55,565 nucleotides of DNA from Owenweeksia sp. (GTDB lineage Bacteria > Bacteroidota > Bacteroidia > Flavobacteriales > Schleiferiaceae), in assembly GCA_028277105.1 (NCBI GenBank), contig JANQHO010000056.1:1-55565 (forward strand), in the 5' to 3' direction. This document shows positions 1-7,794 of the stretch, in pieces; the stretch's first letter is position 1, and each line of letters opens with the position of its first letter. A model generated the notes under the pieces. That model was not told where the DNA came from. It did not search any database and was given only the letters and a program-made list of their open reading frames with translations. The position numbers and the translations under genes are program-made.

Positions 1-164
1 TCAAAACCATAAGCTATTGCCCATATGGATACAGTGAGGGTCATAATGCCAAACCATCTTACTGTATCACTGGGACTGGTTCTAAATACCTGGAAAGAGG
101 TAAAAAGTACTAATATTCCGGCAACTAGAAGTGTAATAGAATAAACATTAAAATGTAACTCCAT
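1..164 (-). CDS. N-terminal fragment of a 7TM-type membrane sensor (possibly histidine kinase)
   Basis: The gene starts with ATG at 164 and runs off the left edge, so only about 54 residues are visible. They begin MELHFNVYSITLLVAGILVL, a first membrane segment at about residues 8-25. A short polar loop (FRTSPSDTVRW) follows, then a second hydrophobic segment. Alternating short helices and an R-W pair after the first loop resemble the N-terminal 7TM region found on some histidine kinases and diguanylate cyclases. No kinase or output domain lies inside the window, so the function is inferred from the start alone. It is transcribed away from the acyltransferase gene, in the same direction. Confidence 0.5.
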   Translation of the reverse strand, partial: MELHFNVYSITLLVAGILVLFTSFQVFRTSPSDTVRWFGIMTLTVSIWAIAYGF

Positions 165-252
165 AATTATTGAAGTGCGAAATGCCAGTGATACTCCCCT
201 CTTGCAAAGTAAAGTCAAAAGACCATTCTAAAAAAACTAATCGACCAGATCA

Positions 253-807
253 CTAAAAAATATCGGGATTGTAGTTTTCAGGAAACTTCCCGGTAATAGG
301 TTTATACAGTTGCTGAATGTGTTGCATATCTTTTTCGAAGTCGCCACTCAGTTGAAATAAATCCAAAACCCCCCCCTCCTTCTCTTTGTAATCGAGATAA
401 CCTAAACTCACCGGTACTTCAGCCCCCAGGGCAATGTGGTAAAAACCGGTACGCCATTTCTCAACTGCTTTGCGGCTGCCCTCGGCCGGTACTAAGATCA
501 CCATGTCTTTTTTACGGAGCAGATCAATAGCATGATCTACCAGTTTATTGCCTTTGTTACTGCGGTCTACCCCTAAGGCTCCTGTCCATTTAAATAGCCA
601 TCCGAAAACGCCTCTGGTGTATTCAGATTTAATAAAATATCTGACATCCACACCCATATACCAGAAGCAAGAAAGGGCAATGGGAAAATCCCAGTTGGAG
701 GTATGAGGGGCAGCTACCATTACAGAAGGACTCAGCCTTTTCGGATCTGTCACTTTCACTTTCCAACCCATAAGGCCCAGGAAAAGCCTGGCTAAAAATT
801 TTTTCAA
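253..807 (-). CDS. PlsC-like 1-acylglycerol-3-phosphate acyltransferase family protein
   Basis: A 184-residue acyltransferase of the lysophosphatidate acyltransferase superfamily, expected to move an acyl chain onto a glycerophospholipid or related acceptor at the inner membrane. The catalytic HX4D motif is HTSNWD at residues 35-40. Block II is the GWLFKWTGALGVDR stretch at about 69-82. The substrate-binding EGTR-type motif reads PAEGSR at 107-112. An N-terminal hydrophobic stretch (residues 4-14) fits membrane association. The protein is shorter than PlsC of enterobacteria (about 245 residues), as is usual for this Bacteroidota subfamily. It lies 33 bp downstream of the helicase gene on the same strand and is probably co-transcribed. 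The coding strand contains a run of eight G (369-376) specifying part of EKEGGV. The exact acceptor cannot be read from sequence. Confidence 0.85.
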   Translation of the reverse strand: MKKFLARLFLGLMGWKVKVTDPKRLSPSVMVAAPHTSNWDFPIALSCFWYMGVDVRYFIKSEYTRGVFGWLFKWTGALGVDRSNKGNKLVDHAIDLLRKKDMVILVPAEGSRKAVEKWRTGFYHIALGAEVPVSLGYLDYKEKEGGVLDLFQLSGDFEKDMQHIQQLYKPITGKFPENYNPDIF

Positions 808-840
808 TAAATCTTTTTTTCAAAGGTAAGTCCTATGGTC

Positions 841-2265
841 TTAACCAAAATATTCGTCCTTAAAACCAATCAGGTATACCTTTTCCTTGGCCCTTGTAAA
901 AGCGGTGTACAGCCATCTCAGATAATCTTTATCGATCTCATTATTCAGTAAAAAAGGCTGCTCAATAAAAACATTGTTCCACTGACCACCCTGCGCTTTA
1001 TGGCAGGTTATGGCATAGGCAAACTTTACTTGTAAAGCATTGAAATACGGGTTTTCCCTGACTCTTTGATGGCGTTTGTACCTGTTAGAAATATCGGCAT
1101 AATCTTCCAGTACTTTCTGGTAAAACTGTTGTGCTTCTTCCCAATCCAAAGAAGGTGAAGGCATATCGAGCACATCTAACAGCAAAATTGTATCCAAAGG
1201 CTTTTCATCGGGATAATCAACCAGTCTTATCTGAGCCCTTACAAAACGGTAGCCGTATAAACTCTTGTGCTCATATATCTGCAAAAGCTCAATGATGTCA
1301 CCGTTGGCGATGAAGCCCGCTTTTGACTGTTCTGGTAACCAGAAATAATTGTTTTTTACTACCATGAGATAATCCCCACTGGATATTTCGTCCTCCTGCC
1401 AGAGAATGCGTGCGCGAATTTGCCGGTTGTAAAGATTAGCCCTTTTGTTAGAACGTACAATTACGGCTGTTCCTTCCCGGCCAGCTTCCTTTATAGATTG
1501 GTTGAGGGCGTCTTCTATTTCATAACTTTCCAGTAGACGGATTACATCACTGCTTTGTTGAAACACTGGGCCCCTCTTATCAGGGGATATTTCCAATAAC
1601 TGGCGTAATTCTGTAGCATTGCTTAGTATTCCCGATTCTTTTGCCTGCCTCATTACTTCTTTCATCTCTATCTCCACTACATTTTTGCGATAATGTACAG
1701 CCAGATAGCTGGGGTCTAAAGCGGGGCTGAGCTCTGCCTTTACCGGAGGTAGCTGGGCTGAATCGCCTACCAAGACCAATTTACAATTAACCCCTGCTCT
1801 TACAAATTCAAGCAGATCGCTCAAAACACCGGCTGAAAACATTCCTGCCCCTCCGGCATCGGTTATCATAGACGCTTCATCTACTATATAAATTGTATTG
1901 GAGGCTCTGTTTTCTCTCAGTTTAAACACCATCCCCCCCTTACTGTCTCTCTTGGGCCGGTATATATGTTTGTGAATAGTAAATGCCGCTTTAGCTGCAT
2001 AGCCCGACATTACCTTGGCTGCCCTGCCGGTAGGTGCCAGCAAAACGGTTTTTCTTTTAAAAGAAGGCAAGGTTTTTACCAGGGTTTTGATCAAGGTGGT
2101 CTTTCCCGTACCGGCATAACCTTTCAAAAGGAATATCTGAGAACTATCCAGCGATAAACAATAGTCCGACAATAGCTTTAAAGCGCGCTGTTGATCTCCT
2201 GTTGGCCTGAATCCAAAATTGCGGAGCAACTCCTTCTCCAAAGACCTTGTAGTACTCATCTCCAT
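841..2265 (-). CDS. RecD/Dda-like ATP-dependent DNA helicase (UvrD_C_2 type)
   Basis: A 474-residue superfamily 1B helicase related to RecD and phage Dda, expected to unwind DNA in repair or replication restart. The Walker A motif GYAGTGKTT is at residues 49-57, preceded by a Q-motif-like region (GFRPTGDQQRAL, 18-29). Walker B is IYIVDEASM (125-133). Motif III is LVGDSAQLPPV (about 165-175). The C-terminal UvrD_C_2 segment has YAITCHKAQGGQWNNVFIE and then YTAFTRAKEKVYLIGF. Length and motif set fit the short AAA_30/UvrD_C_2 family common in Bacteroidota, not full RecD of RecBCD, and no recB or recC is nearby. ATG at 2265 is used; a second Met two codons in (2259) is equally possible. The specific cellular role is not known to me. 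Confidence 0.88.
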   Translation of the reverse strand: MEMSTTRSLEKELLRNFGFRPTGDQQRALKLLSDYCLSLDSSQIFLLKGYAGTGKTTLIKTLVKTLPSFKRKTVLLAPTGRAAKVMSGYAAKAAFTIHKHIYRPKRDSKGGMVFKLRENRASNTIYIVDEASMITDAGGAGMFSAGVLSDLLEFVRAGVNCKLVLVGDSAQLPPVKAELSPALDPSYLAVHYRKNVVEIEMKEVMRQAKESGILSNATELRQLLEISPDKRGPVFQQSSDVIRLLESYEIEDALNQSIKEAGREGTAVIVRSNKRANLYNRQIRARILWQEDEISSGDYLMVVKNNYFWLPEQSKAGFIANGDIIELLQIYEHKSLYGYRFVRAQIRLVDYPDEKPLDTILLLDVLDMPSPSLDWEEAQQFYQKVLEDYADISNRYKRHQRVRENPYFNALQVKFAYAITCHKAQGGQWNNVFIEQPFLLNNEIDKDYLRWLYTAFTRAKEKVYLIGFKDEYFG

Positions 2266-2325
2266 GGCTCAAAAATAAGCCCTTAGAGGCTCTGTAAAAA
2301 GAATTTCATCAACCAAAAAAAATTG

Positions 2326-2333
2326 TAGATTTG
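2326..2333 (+). promoter_or_regulatory. Putative Bacteroidota -7 element (TAGATTTG)
   Basis: The octamer TAGATTTG matches TAnnTTTG exactly and lies 35 bp before the ATG at 2369, in the divergent intergenic region between the helicase gene and the 202-residue membrane protein. No good TTG -33 element is seen at the usual 19-20 bp spacing, so this is a moderate call. It would drive the 2369-4357 operon. Confidence 0.4.
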
Positions 2334-2368
2334 TGCGCATCGCAAACCAAACTCCGCTTTAAAAAGAC

Positions 2369-2977
2369 ATGAATTCTACCACGTCACTGATTGTAAAAAT
2401 TGTTCTCGGATTATTAGTTATATACCTAAGCTATACTTTGTACGAGATCATTCAGGAGCCTATTCGCTTTGAAAAAATAAAAGAAAAAAGATACGATAGG
2501 ATAAAAACCCGCTTAGAAAAGATCAGGGATGCACAAAAAGCCTATCGCGAGGAATACAGTATTTTTGCCAAAGACTTTAATACACTCATCGCTTTTGTAG
2601 ATACCGGTAAGCAAACTATTGTAGAGCGCAAAGACTCATCTTTTATGCGCTACAACGAGGTTTATCAACAAGACATGGAAGTAGATACCATCATTACCAA
2701 AATTCTCGGCTACCAGGATGTTAAGGAAAATCTGTTTGGAAAAGGCTTCGATGCTAATAAATTGCAATACATTCCTTTCACAGAAAACGAGAAATTTGAA
2801 ATGGATGCCGGAAAAATAACCGTCAATGAAGTAGTAGTACCGGTTTTTGAAGCCAAGGCTAATAACAATGTCATTTTTGATGATATCTATGATAAATACA
2901 GCCAATTTATTGAAGCTGACGGTTCATTGGCTGTAGGCTCTATGACTGAACCCACGCTAAGTGGTAACTGGAAGTAA
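2369..2977 (+). CDS. Membrane-anchored protein of unknown function
   Basis: A 202-residue protein with one N-terminal membrane segment (about residues 8-26, IVKIVLGLLVIYLSYTLYEI). A long charged helical stretch (about 33-62, many K, R and E) could form a coiled coil, followed by a soluble domain. The layout implies an inner-membrane anchor with the bulk in the periplasm or, less likely, the cytoplasm. I do not recognise a named domain. It is the first gene of a plus-strand set: the DUF3822 gene starts inside its last 17 bases and rsmD overlaps that one, so the three are translationally coupled. Physical linkage to an rRNA methyltransferase does not by itself indicate a role in ribosome assembly. 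Confidence 0.8.
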   Translation: MNSTTSLIVKIVLGLLVIYLSYTLYEIIQEPIRFEKIKEKRYDRIKTRLEKIRDAQKAYREEYSIFAKDFNTLIAFVDTGKQTIVERKDSSFMRYNEVYQQDMEVDTIITKILGYQDVKENLFGKGFDANKLQYIPFTENEKFEMDAGKITVNEVVVPVFEAKANNNVIFDDIYDKYSQFIEADGSLAVGSMTEPTLSGNWK

Positions 2978-3815
2978 AAATACTGGTTCTACCTTTAAAA
3001 AAAGCCTCCAATTAGATTCCAACGGATATAAGGGCTGTCATGCGGTAATTGAGATCCGTATGGAGGGCGCTTCTATACTACTCACAGGGGCCAATAAAAG
3101 GGAAATAATGGCTATTGGCACTGAAGGTTGGCCTGTTACCCGGGGTGAGGATCTGATCAGGCAACTGGAAGAGTGGCTCACCCGTCTGCCCTTTCCCTTA
3201 AAGGATTGTCAGTCTATACACTGGATCTTAGCACTTCCAAAATTCACTTTAATCCCGGAAAGTTTATTTGTAGCAGACAAAGCAGGGGTTTACCTCACCC
3301 AAACCTGCCAACTGCTGGAAGATGATATGATCTATATGGACAACTGGAAAAAAAACTCCTTGAACTGTGTTTATGCCGTGCCGGCTGAGTTGGATGAATG
3401 GATCACCAGTAATTATCCTGAGAGTATTTTTTCGCACAGTTGCCAGAGTTTATTTAAAAGTATTTCATTTCTACCTTCTCATAAAGAAGTTGCTTTAATC
3501 CATATCCATCCGGTTACAGCGGAATTGCTTCTTTGCAAGCACGGTGAAGTAGTGCTCTATAATCAGTTTGATTATAAAACTGCTGAAGACCTGGTCTACT
3601 ACCTCTTGTTTGCTTTGGAAAACAGCAATATGTTAGCCCCTGAGACCCAATTGTACCTGTCGGGCGATTCATCGTTGAAATCTTCTCTCATCCGTATTTT
3701 AAATAAATACATCGGCTCAGCAAAAGAAGTTGATAAACCGCGGGAGTTCACACTTTCCAAGCCGTTAAGCCTGATTGATCTTCAAAAAGTTTTTCCCCTT
3801 ACCGGAGAGCTATGA
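2961..3815 (+). CDS. DUF3822 family protein
   Basis: A 284-residue protein that I recognise as the Bacteroidota DUF3822 family, which typically sits directly upstream of rsmD. No catalytic motif is known to me for it. The fold appears ASKHA-like (split actin-type beta/alpha repeats), but that is inference from family impressions, not from a motif here. The start used is GTG at 2961, inside the end of the preceding gene (17-base overlap). The first in-frame ATG lies about 33 codons further and would remove the first conserved beta strand, so GTG is preferred. The stop overlaps the rsmD start by 4 bases (ATGA). Function unknown; the strict rsmD linkage is the only clue. Confidence 0.75.
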   Translation: MVTGSKNTGSTFKKSLQLDSNGYKGCHAVIEIRMEGASILLTGANKREIMAIGTEGWPVTRGEDLIRQLEEWLTRLPFPLKDCQSIHWILALPKFTLIPESLFVADKAGVYLTQTCQLLEDDMIYMDNWKKNSLNCVYAVPAELDEWITSNYPESIFSHSCQSLFKSISFLPSHKEVALIHIHPVTAELLLCKHGEVVLYNQFDYKTAEDLVYYLLFALENSNMLAPETQLYLSGDSSLKSSLIRILNKYIGSAKEVDKPREFTLSKPLSLIDLQKVFPLTGEL

Positions 3816-4357
3816 TTAGGATAATAAGTGGGAAAAACAGAGGTAAACGAATACTGGCCCCTAGGAATTTACCGGTAAGACCCACTACTAATATGGCCAA
3901 GGAATCGCTGTTTAATATTCTCAACAATGAATTTTACTTTGATGACATCAAGGCTTTAGATCTCTTTGCCGGAACGGGAAACATCAGCTATGAATTGGCC
4001 AGCAGGGGGTGTGAGGATATTACAGCCGTAGATACCGAAAAAGCCTGTATTGGATTTATAGAGAAAATCGCAGATCAATTGAACTTTGATTCAATAACTA
4101 CCTACCGGGAAGAAGTAATACACTTTCTGGAAAGGGAGTACAATCAGTATGACCTGATCTTTGCAGACCCCCCTTACGACTATGAGGATTATGAACAATT
4201 GGCTGAGAAGGTCTTTTTGAGGCAATTACTGAAAGATGAAGGGCTACTGGTCATTGAACATCAAAGCCGCCTGGATCTGTCAGATTTGGATAATTTTGAG
4301 TTTTCGCGTAAATACGGGAATGTGAGGTTTAGCTTCTTCAGAAAGCCAGCTTATTAA
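3812..4357 (+). CDS. rsmD: 16S rRNA (guanine(966)-N(2))-methyltransferase RsmD
   Basis: A 181-residue SAM-dependent methyltransferase expected to methylate G966 (E. coli numbering) of 16S rRNA in the small subunit. It begins with the family-typical MIRIISGKNRGKRI and RPTTNMAKESLFNIL. The SAM-binding motif is ALDLFAGTG (48-56), and the catalytic N6/N2-methyltransferase motif is FADPPY (117-122). Length matches the family. It overlaps the DUF3822 stop by 4 bases, and its own TAA overlaps the convergent rdgB stop by 4 bases (4354-4357), leaving no room for a terminator between them. Confidence 0.95.
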   Translation: MIRIISGKNRGKRILAPRNLPVRPTTNMAKESLFNILNNEFYFDDIKALDLFAGTGNISYELASRGCEDITAVDTEKACIGFIEKIADQLNFDSITTYREEVIHFLEREYNQYDLIFADPPYDYEDYEQLAEKVFLRQLLKDEGLLVIEHQSRLDLSDLDNFEFSRKYGNVRFSFFRKPAY

Positions 4358-4935
4358 ATGCTTTTGAGATACTTCACGAGTTGCTGAACAGCCTTAGCTC
4401 GATGACTTATCCGGTTTTTTTCTTCTGCACTCATCTCGGCAAAGTTCTCCTGATAACCATCAGGTAAAAATACCGGATCGTAACCAAAACCCTGTTCGCC
4501 TCTTTTCTGGGTCGTTATCACACCTTCCACTTTTCCTTCAAATAAATGTTCATTCGACTGGTTATCGATATAAGCCATCACTGTTCTGAAGCGGGCCCTA
4601 CGATTGTTAATGCCTTCCATAGCCAGCAGAAGCTTATTTATATTGTCTTCAAAGCTGGCCTTTTCTCCTGCATAACGGGCTGAATATACACCTGGAGCAC
4701 CATTTAAAGCTGCAACTTCCAGCCCGGTATCATCGGCAAAACAAGCTTTCCCGGTTTTTTCAAAAACATAGCGGGCCTTGATGAGAGCATTTTCTTGTAA
4801 AGTATCGCCTGTTTCAGGAATTTCTTCATACAAGTCTAATTCGGTAAGATAAACCACATGATACTTCCCTTTTAAAACATTTTTTATCTCTTTGGCTTTA
4901 TGATGATTATGGGTAGCAAAAACAAGTGTTTCCAT
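4354..4935 (-). CDS. rdgB: RdgB/HAM1 non-canonical purine NTP pyrophosphatase (XTP/dITP diphosphatase)
   Basis: A 193-residue house-cleaning enzyme that hydrolyses dITP, XTP and ITP to the monophosphates, keeping deaminated purines out of DNA and RNA. The N-terminal nucleotide-binding signature is FATHNHHKAKEI (6-17). The metal and catalytic motif is FADDTGLEV (66-74), followed by GAPGVYSARYAG (79-90). The FGYDPVF box is near residue 150 and a C-terminal SHRAKA near 180. Full-length for the family. It shares one base with the rlmH stop (stop/start overlap TAATG at 4935), so the two are coupled. It converges with rsmD. Confidence 0.95.
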   Translation of the reverse strand: METLVFATHNHHKAKEIKNVLKGKYHVVYLTELDLYEEIPETGDTLQENALIKARYVFEKTGKACFADDTGLEVAALNGAPGVYSARYAGEKASFEDNINKLLLAMEGINNRRARFRTVMAYIDNQSNEHLFEGKVEGVITTQKRGEQGFGYDPVFLPDGYQENFAEMSAEEKNRISHRAKAVQQLVKYLKSI

Positions 4936-5408
4936 TATTGATGGTGATAAGGTTCATTATTTAATATAGTAAAGGCCCGGTATAATTGCTCAGCAAAAAT
5001 GGCTCTTATTATTTGATGGGAAAAGGTCATAGACGAGATAGAAAGTTTAGTGTTAGCTCTTTGATATACCTCCTCTGCAAAACCATAAGGCCCGCCAATT
5101 ACAAAAACTATCCGTTTTGGTCCGCGATTCATTAAACCTTGTAAGTATCTGGCAAACCCCATTGAGGTATGGCTTTTACCCTTTTCATCCAATAAGATTA
5201 TTATATCATCCGGCTGAAACTCCTTGTGCATTTTTTCAGCTTCGGCTTCTTTAACCTGTTGTTCCGTTAAATTCCGGGTATGCTTTAAGTCAGGGATAAT
5301 TTTCTCTTCAAAAGGAACGTACTTTCTTATTCTTTGGTAATATTCATTTGTCAAGATTTCTACAGCAGAATTTTTGGTCTTGCCGTTATTCAAAACTACT
5401 ATCTTCAT
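4935..5408 (-). CDS. rlmH: 23S rRNA (pseudouridine(1915)-N(3))-methyltransferase RlmH
   Basis: A 157-residue SPOUT-class methyltransferase that modifies pseudouridine 1915 in helix 69 of 23S rRNA, acting on assembled 70S ribosomes. Recognisable family parts are the N-terminal KIVVLNNGKTKN, the LLDEKGKSHTS strand-loop, the SAM-binding knot FVIGGPYGF (about 102-110) and the C-terminal LSISSMTFSHQIIRAIFAEQLYRAF ending in the conserved PYHH. Full-length. Divergent from nadC with a 43-bp gap, which must hold both start regions. rdgB follows with a 1-base overlap. Confidence 0.95.
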   Translation of the reverse strand: MKIVVLNNGKTKNSAVEILTNEYYQRIRKYVPFEEKIIPDLKHTRNLTEQQVKEAEAEKMHKEFQPDDIIILLDEKGKSHTSMGFARYLQGLMNRGPKRIVFVIGGPYGFAEEVYQRANTKLSISSMTFSHQIIRAIFAEQLYRAFTILNNEPYHHQ

Positions 5409-5451
5409 GGCATTGGTTAGTATTTAAAAAGTTAAGTACTTTGCCTTTTTA

Positions 5452-6297
5452 ATGAATACGCAAAGATATCTAGACGATCTTATCGAAAGGGCTATAGCTG
5501 AGGATATAGGGAATGGCGACCACAGCAGCAACTCTTGTATACCGCCAAATGCCAGGGGAAAAATGCAACTGATTATTAAAGAGAGGGGCATTCTGGCAGG
5601 AGTAGAAGTAGCCAGACAGGTTTTTACAAAAATAGACCCCGACCTTTCTTTTGAAGCTTTGCTAAAAGATAGCGCTACCGTAGAAGAAGGCGATGTAGCT
5701 TTCTTCGTTTCAGGTAGTGAAATCAGTTTGCTACAGGGCGAGCGCCTGGCCCTGAATTTTATGCAAAGAATGAGTGGAATAGCTACCAAAACCCATGAAC
5801 TGGTTGAGTTAATTGATGGAACCAATGCTAAAGTACTGGATACGCGAAAAACCACTCCTAGCATGCGCTTACTGGAAAAAATGGCGGTGAAAATGGGAGG
5901 TGGTTTCAATCATCGTATGGGGCTTTACGATATGATCATGCTTAAGGACAATCATATTGACTTTGCCGGTGGTGTGAGTAATGCCATAGAAAATGCCTTA
6001 GGCTACCTTGAGAAAAACAATTTAAATATCCCCATTGAGGTAGAGACCCGCAATTTTGGTGAACTGGAAGCAGTTTTAAAGGTTGGTAAAATACAAAGAG
6101 TGATGTTTGATAATTACAGTGTAGACAATACCTATAAGGCCGTTAAAATGGTAGATGGACAAATGGAAACTGAATCGTCAGGAGGTATAACCGCCAAAAA
6201 CATAAGAGATTATGCTGCAACAGGAGTTGATTTTATTTCGGTTGGCGCCCTTACCCACAGCGTGAAGAGCCTCGATATGAGTCTAAAGGCTATATGA
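5452..6297 (+). CDS. nadC: Nicotinate-nucleotide pyrophosphorylase (carboxylating), NadC
   Basis: A 281-residue quinolinate phosphoribosyltransferase that makes nicotinate mononucleotide from quinolinate and PRPP in de novo NAD synthesis. Key residues are visible: EDIGNGDHS (17-25), the PRPP/quinolinate-binding DTRKTTPSMR (130-139), the HR pair (154-155) and MLKDNH (163-168). GAL near the C-terminus lies in the phosphate-binding loop. nadA and nadB are not in this window. ATG at 5452 is used. The stop overlaps the start of the following YihY/BrkB gene by 4 bases (ATGA), so the two form an operon. Confidence 0.95.
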   Translation: MNTQRYLDDLIERAIAEDIGNGDHSSNSCIPPNARGKMQLIIKERGILAGVEVARQVFTKIDPDLSFEALLKDSATVEEGDVAFFVSGSEISLLQGERLALNFMQRMSGIATKTHELVELIDGTNAKVLDTRKTTPSMRLLEKMAVKMGGGFNHRMGLYDMIMLKDNHIDFAGGVSNAIENALGYLEKNNLNIPIEVETRNFGELEAVLKVGKIQRVMFDNYSVDNTYKAVKMVDGQMETESSGGITAKNIRDYAATGVDFISVGALTHSVKSLDMSLKAI

Positions 6298-7229
6298 TAA
6301 AGCAATTAAAAAAAATATGGGGCCAGGTGGTGGAAAGATCTCGCCATGTACATCTTCCGTTTTTCCAGGGCCTGAGTTTATACCAGGTAATGAGCTTTTT
6401 CTTTAAAGGTATATCAGAAGGGCGTATTACCAACAGGGCGGGAAGTGCTGCCTACAGTTTCTTTTTGGCCTTGTTTCCAGGAGTAATCTTTCTGTTTACC
6501 CTCATCCCCTATTTTCAGATCGATGGTTTACAAAAAGAGGTCTTTGAAGTATTCCAGCAAGTTCTTCCGCCTGATACTTATGATTCTGTACGTTCTACTA
6601 TAGACGATATTCTCAACAACAAACGGGGCGGTTTACTATCTTTTGGTTTTTTCCTTGCCCTCATCTTTGCCACTAATGGTATCAATGCCTTGATATCCAA
6701 TATGAATGTCACCATTCACGAGATCGAAACCCGGAATTTTTGGCGACAACATCTCGTTTCTCTAATGCTTACTTTTTGCCTGTCTATACTTTTTATCCTG
6801 GGCATAGTGCTTATCATCTTCAGTTCTACGGTAATCAACTCTATATTTAGTTTTCTTGAATTGGAGAAGGTATCACCTTTTATGGTAGATATCTCCAGAT
6901 ACCTGCTTCTGATAGCGATCACACTATTTGCCATTGCTATATTATACAGTTATGGGCCCGCTAAAAAGAGAGAATGGCAGTTCCTCTCCCCGGGAGCGAT
7001 ACTGGCTACCGTTCTCATCCTGGTATCCTCATGGGGATTCAGCTTTTATGTGAGTAATTTTTCCCAATACAACAAACTATACGGATCAATAGGAACGGTA
7101 ATGGTAATATTGCTGTGGATCTACATCAATGCCCTGGTGTTGATCATTGGTTTTGAACTGAATGCCAGTATTGCTTCAGCAAAAGTTAAAAATCAGGAAA
7201 AGGAAGATTTAGAACTTGAATTAGGCTAA
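6294..7229 (+). CDS. YihY/BrkB family inner-membrane protein
   Basis: A 311-residue polytopic protein of the YihY/virulence factor BrkB family (formerly misassigned as RNase BN). About six membrane helices are visible, with the family-typical N-terminal RITNRAGSAAYSFFLALFPGVIFLF (about 41-65) and the late block YGPAKKREWQFLSPGAILATVLILVSSWGFSFYVSNFSQYNKLYGSIG. The C-terminus is charged (KNQEKEDLELE) and cytoplasmic. A transport or lipid-related role has been proposed for the family, but none is established. It is coupled to nadC by a 4-base overlap and followed after 5 bp by a DUF2147 gene. Confidence 0.88.
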   Translation: MIKQLKKIWGQVVERSRHVHLPFFQGLSLYQVMSFFFKGISEGRITNRAGSAAYSFFLALFPGVIFLFTLIPYFQIDGLQKEVFEVFQQVLPPDTYDSVRSTIDDILNNKRGGLLSFGFFLALIFATNGINALISNMNVTIHEIETRNFWRQHLVSLMLTFCLSILFILGIVLIIFSSTVINSIFSFLELEKVSPFMVDISRYLLLIAITLFAIAILYSYGPAKKREWQFLSPGAILATVLILVSSWGFSFYVSNFSQYNKLYGSIGTVMVILLWIYINALVLIIGFELNASIASAKVKNQEKEDLELELG

Positions 7230-7234
7230 TCCTT

Positions 7235-7675
7235 ATGAACCGATCTATTCTTTTATTAGCTCTTTGGAGTATTAGCTCAATCTCTTTAGCTCAAAAACCC
7301 AATGATATTGTTGGAGTATGGCTCAACGAAAAAAAAGACGGCCATATTGAAGTATACAAAAAGGGAAAACAGTATTTCGGAAAGATCACTTGGCTACAGG
7401 ACAACACCAATGATGATGGAAGCAGCCCTAAACTGGATACTAAAAATCCCGATGAAGCCAGGCAAAGTAAACCCATTGTTGGCTCGCTAATATTTAAAGG
7501 TTTAAAATGGGATGCCGCAGAGAAAGAATGGAATGGCGGTAAAATTTACGATCCCAGAAGTGGCAATACCTACTCTATGTTTGCCCGGTTGAGAAATCCT
7601 AAAACACTCTACCTCAAGGGGTATATTGGTTTTTCACTGATTGGCAGAAGCACTACCTGGACCAGATTGAACTAA
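7235..7675 (+). CDS. DUF2147 family secreted protein
   Basis: A 146-residue protein with a clear type I signal peptide (MNRSILLLALWSISSISLAQ, cleavage after about residue 19) and a DUF2147 beta-rich domain: DIVGVWLNEKKDGHIEVYKKGKQYFGKI, a central ...GGKIYDPRSGNTY..., and the C-terminal LYLKGYIGFSLIGRSTTWTR. Family members are small periplasmic calycin-like proteins with no proven activity. It sits 5 bp after the YihY gene and probably closes the nadC operon. A 119-bp AT-rich gap then precedes the YfhO gene. Confidence 0.88.
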   Translation: MNRSILLLALWSISSISLAQKPNDIVGVWLNEKKDGHIEVYKKGKQYFGKITWLQDNTNDDGSSPKLDTKNPDEARQSKPIVGSLIFKGLKWDAAEKEWNGGKIYDPRSGNTYSMFARLRNPKTLYLKGYIGFSLIGRSTTWTRLN

Positions 7676-7794
7676 TTGTTTACCTGTAAAAGAGAAAAAT
7701 TTCTGCTTTCATCATTGAAGTTGATCAATTTTCCCGGCTATTCTCTGAGGTTACATTAAGAATTATATTTTAGCATCTGCTCAAATGGAATAAT

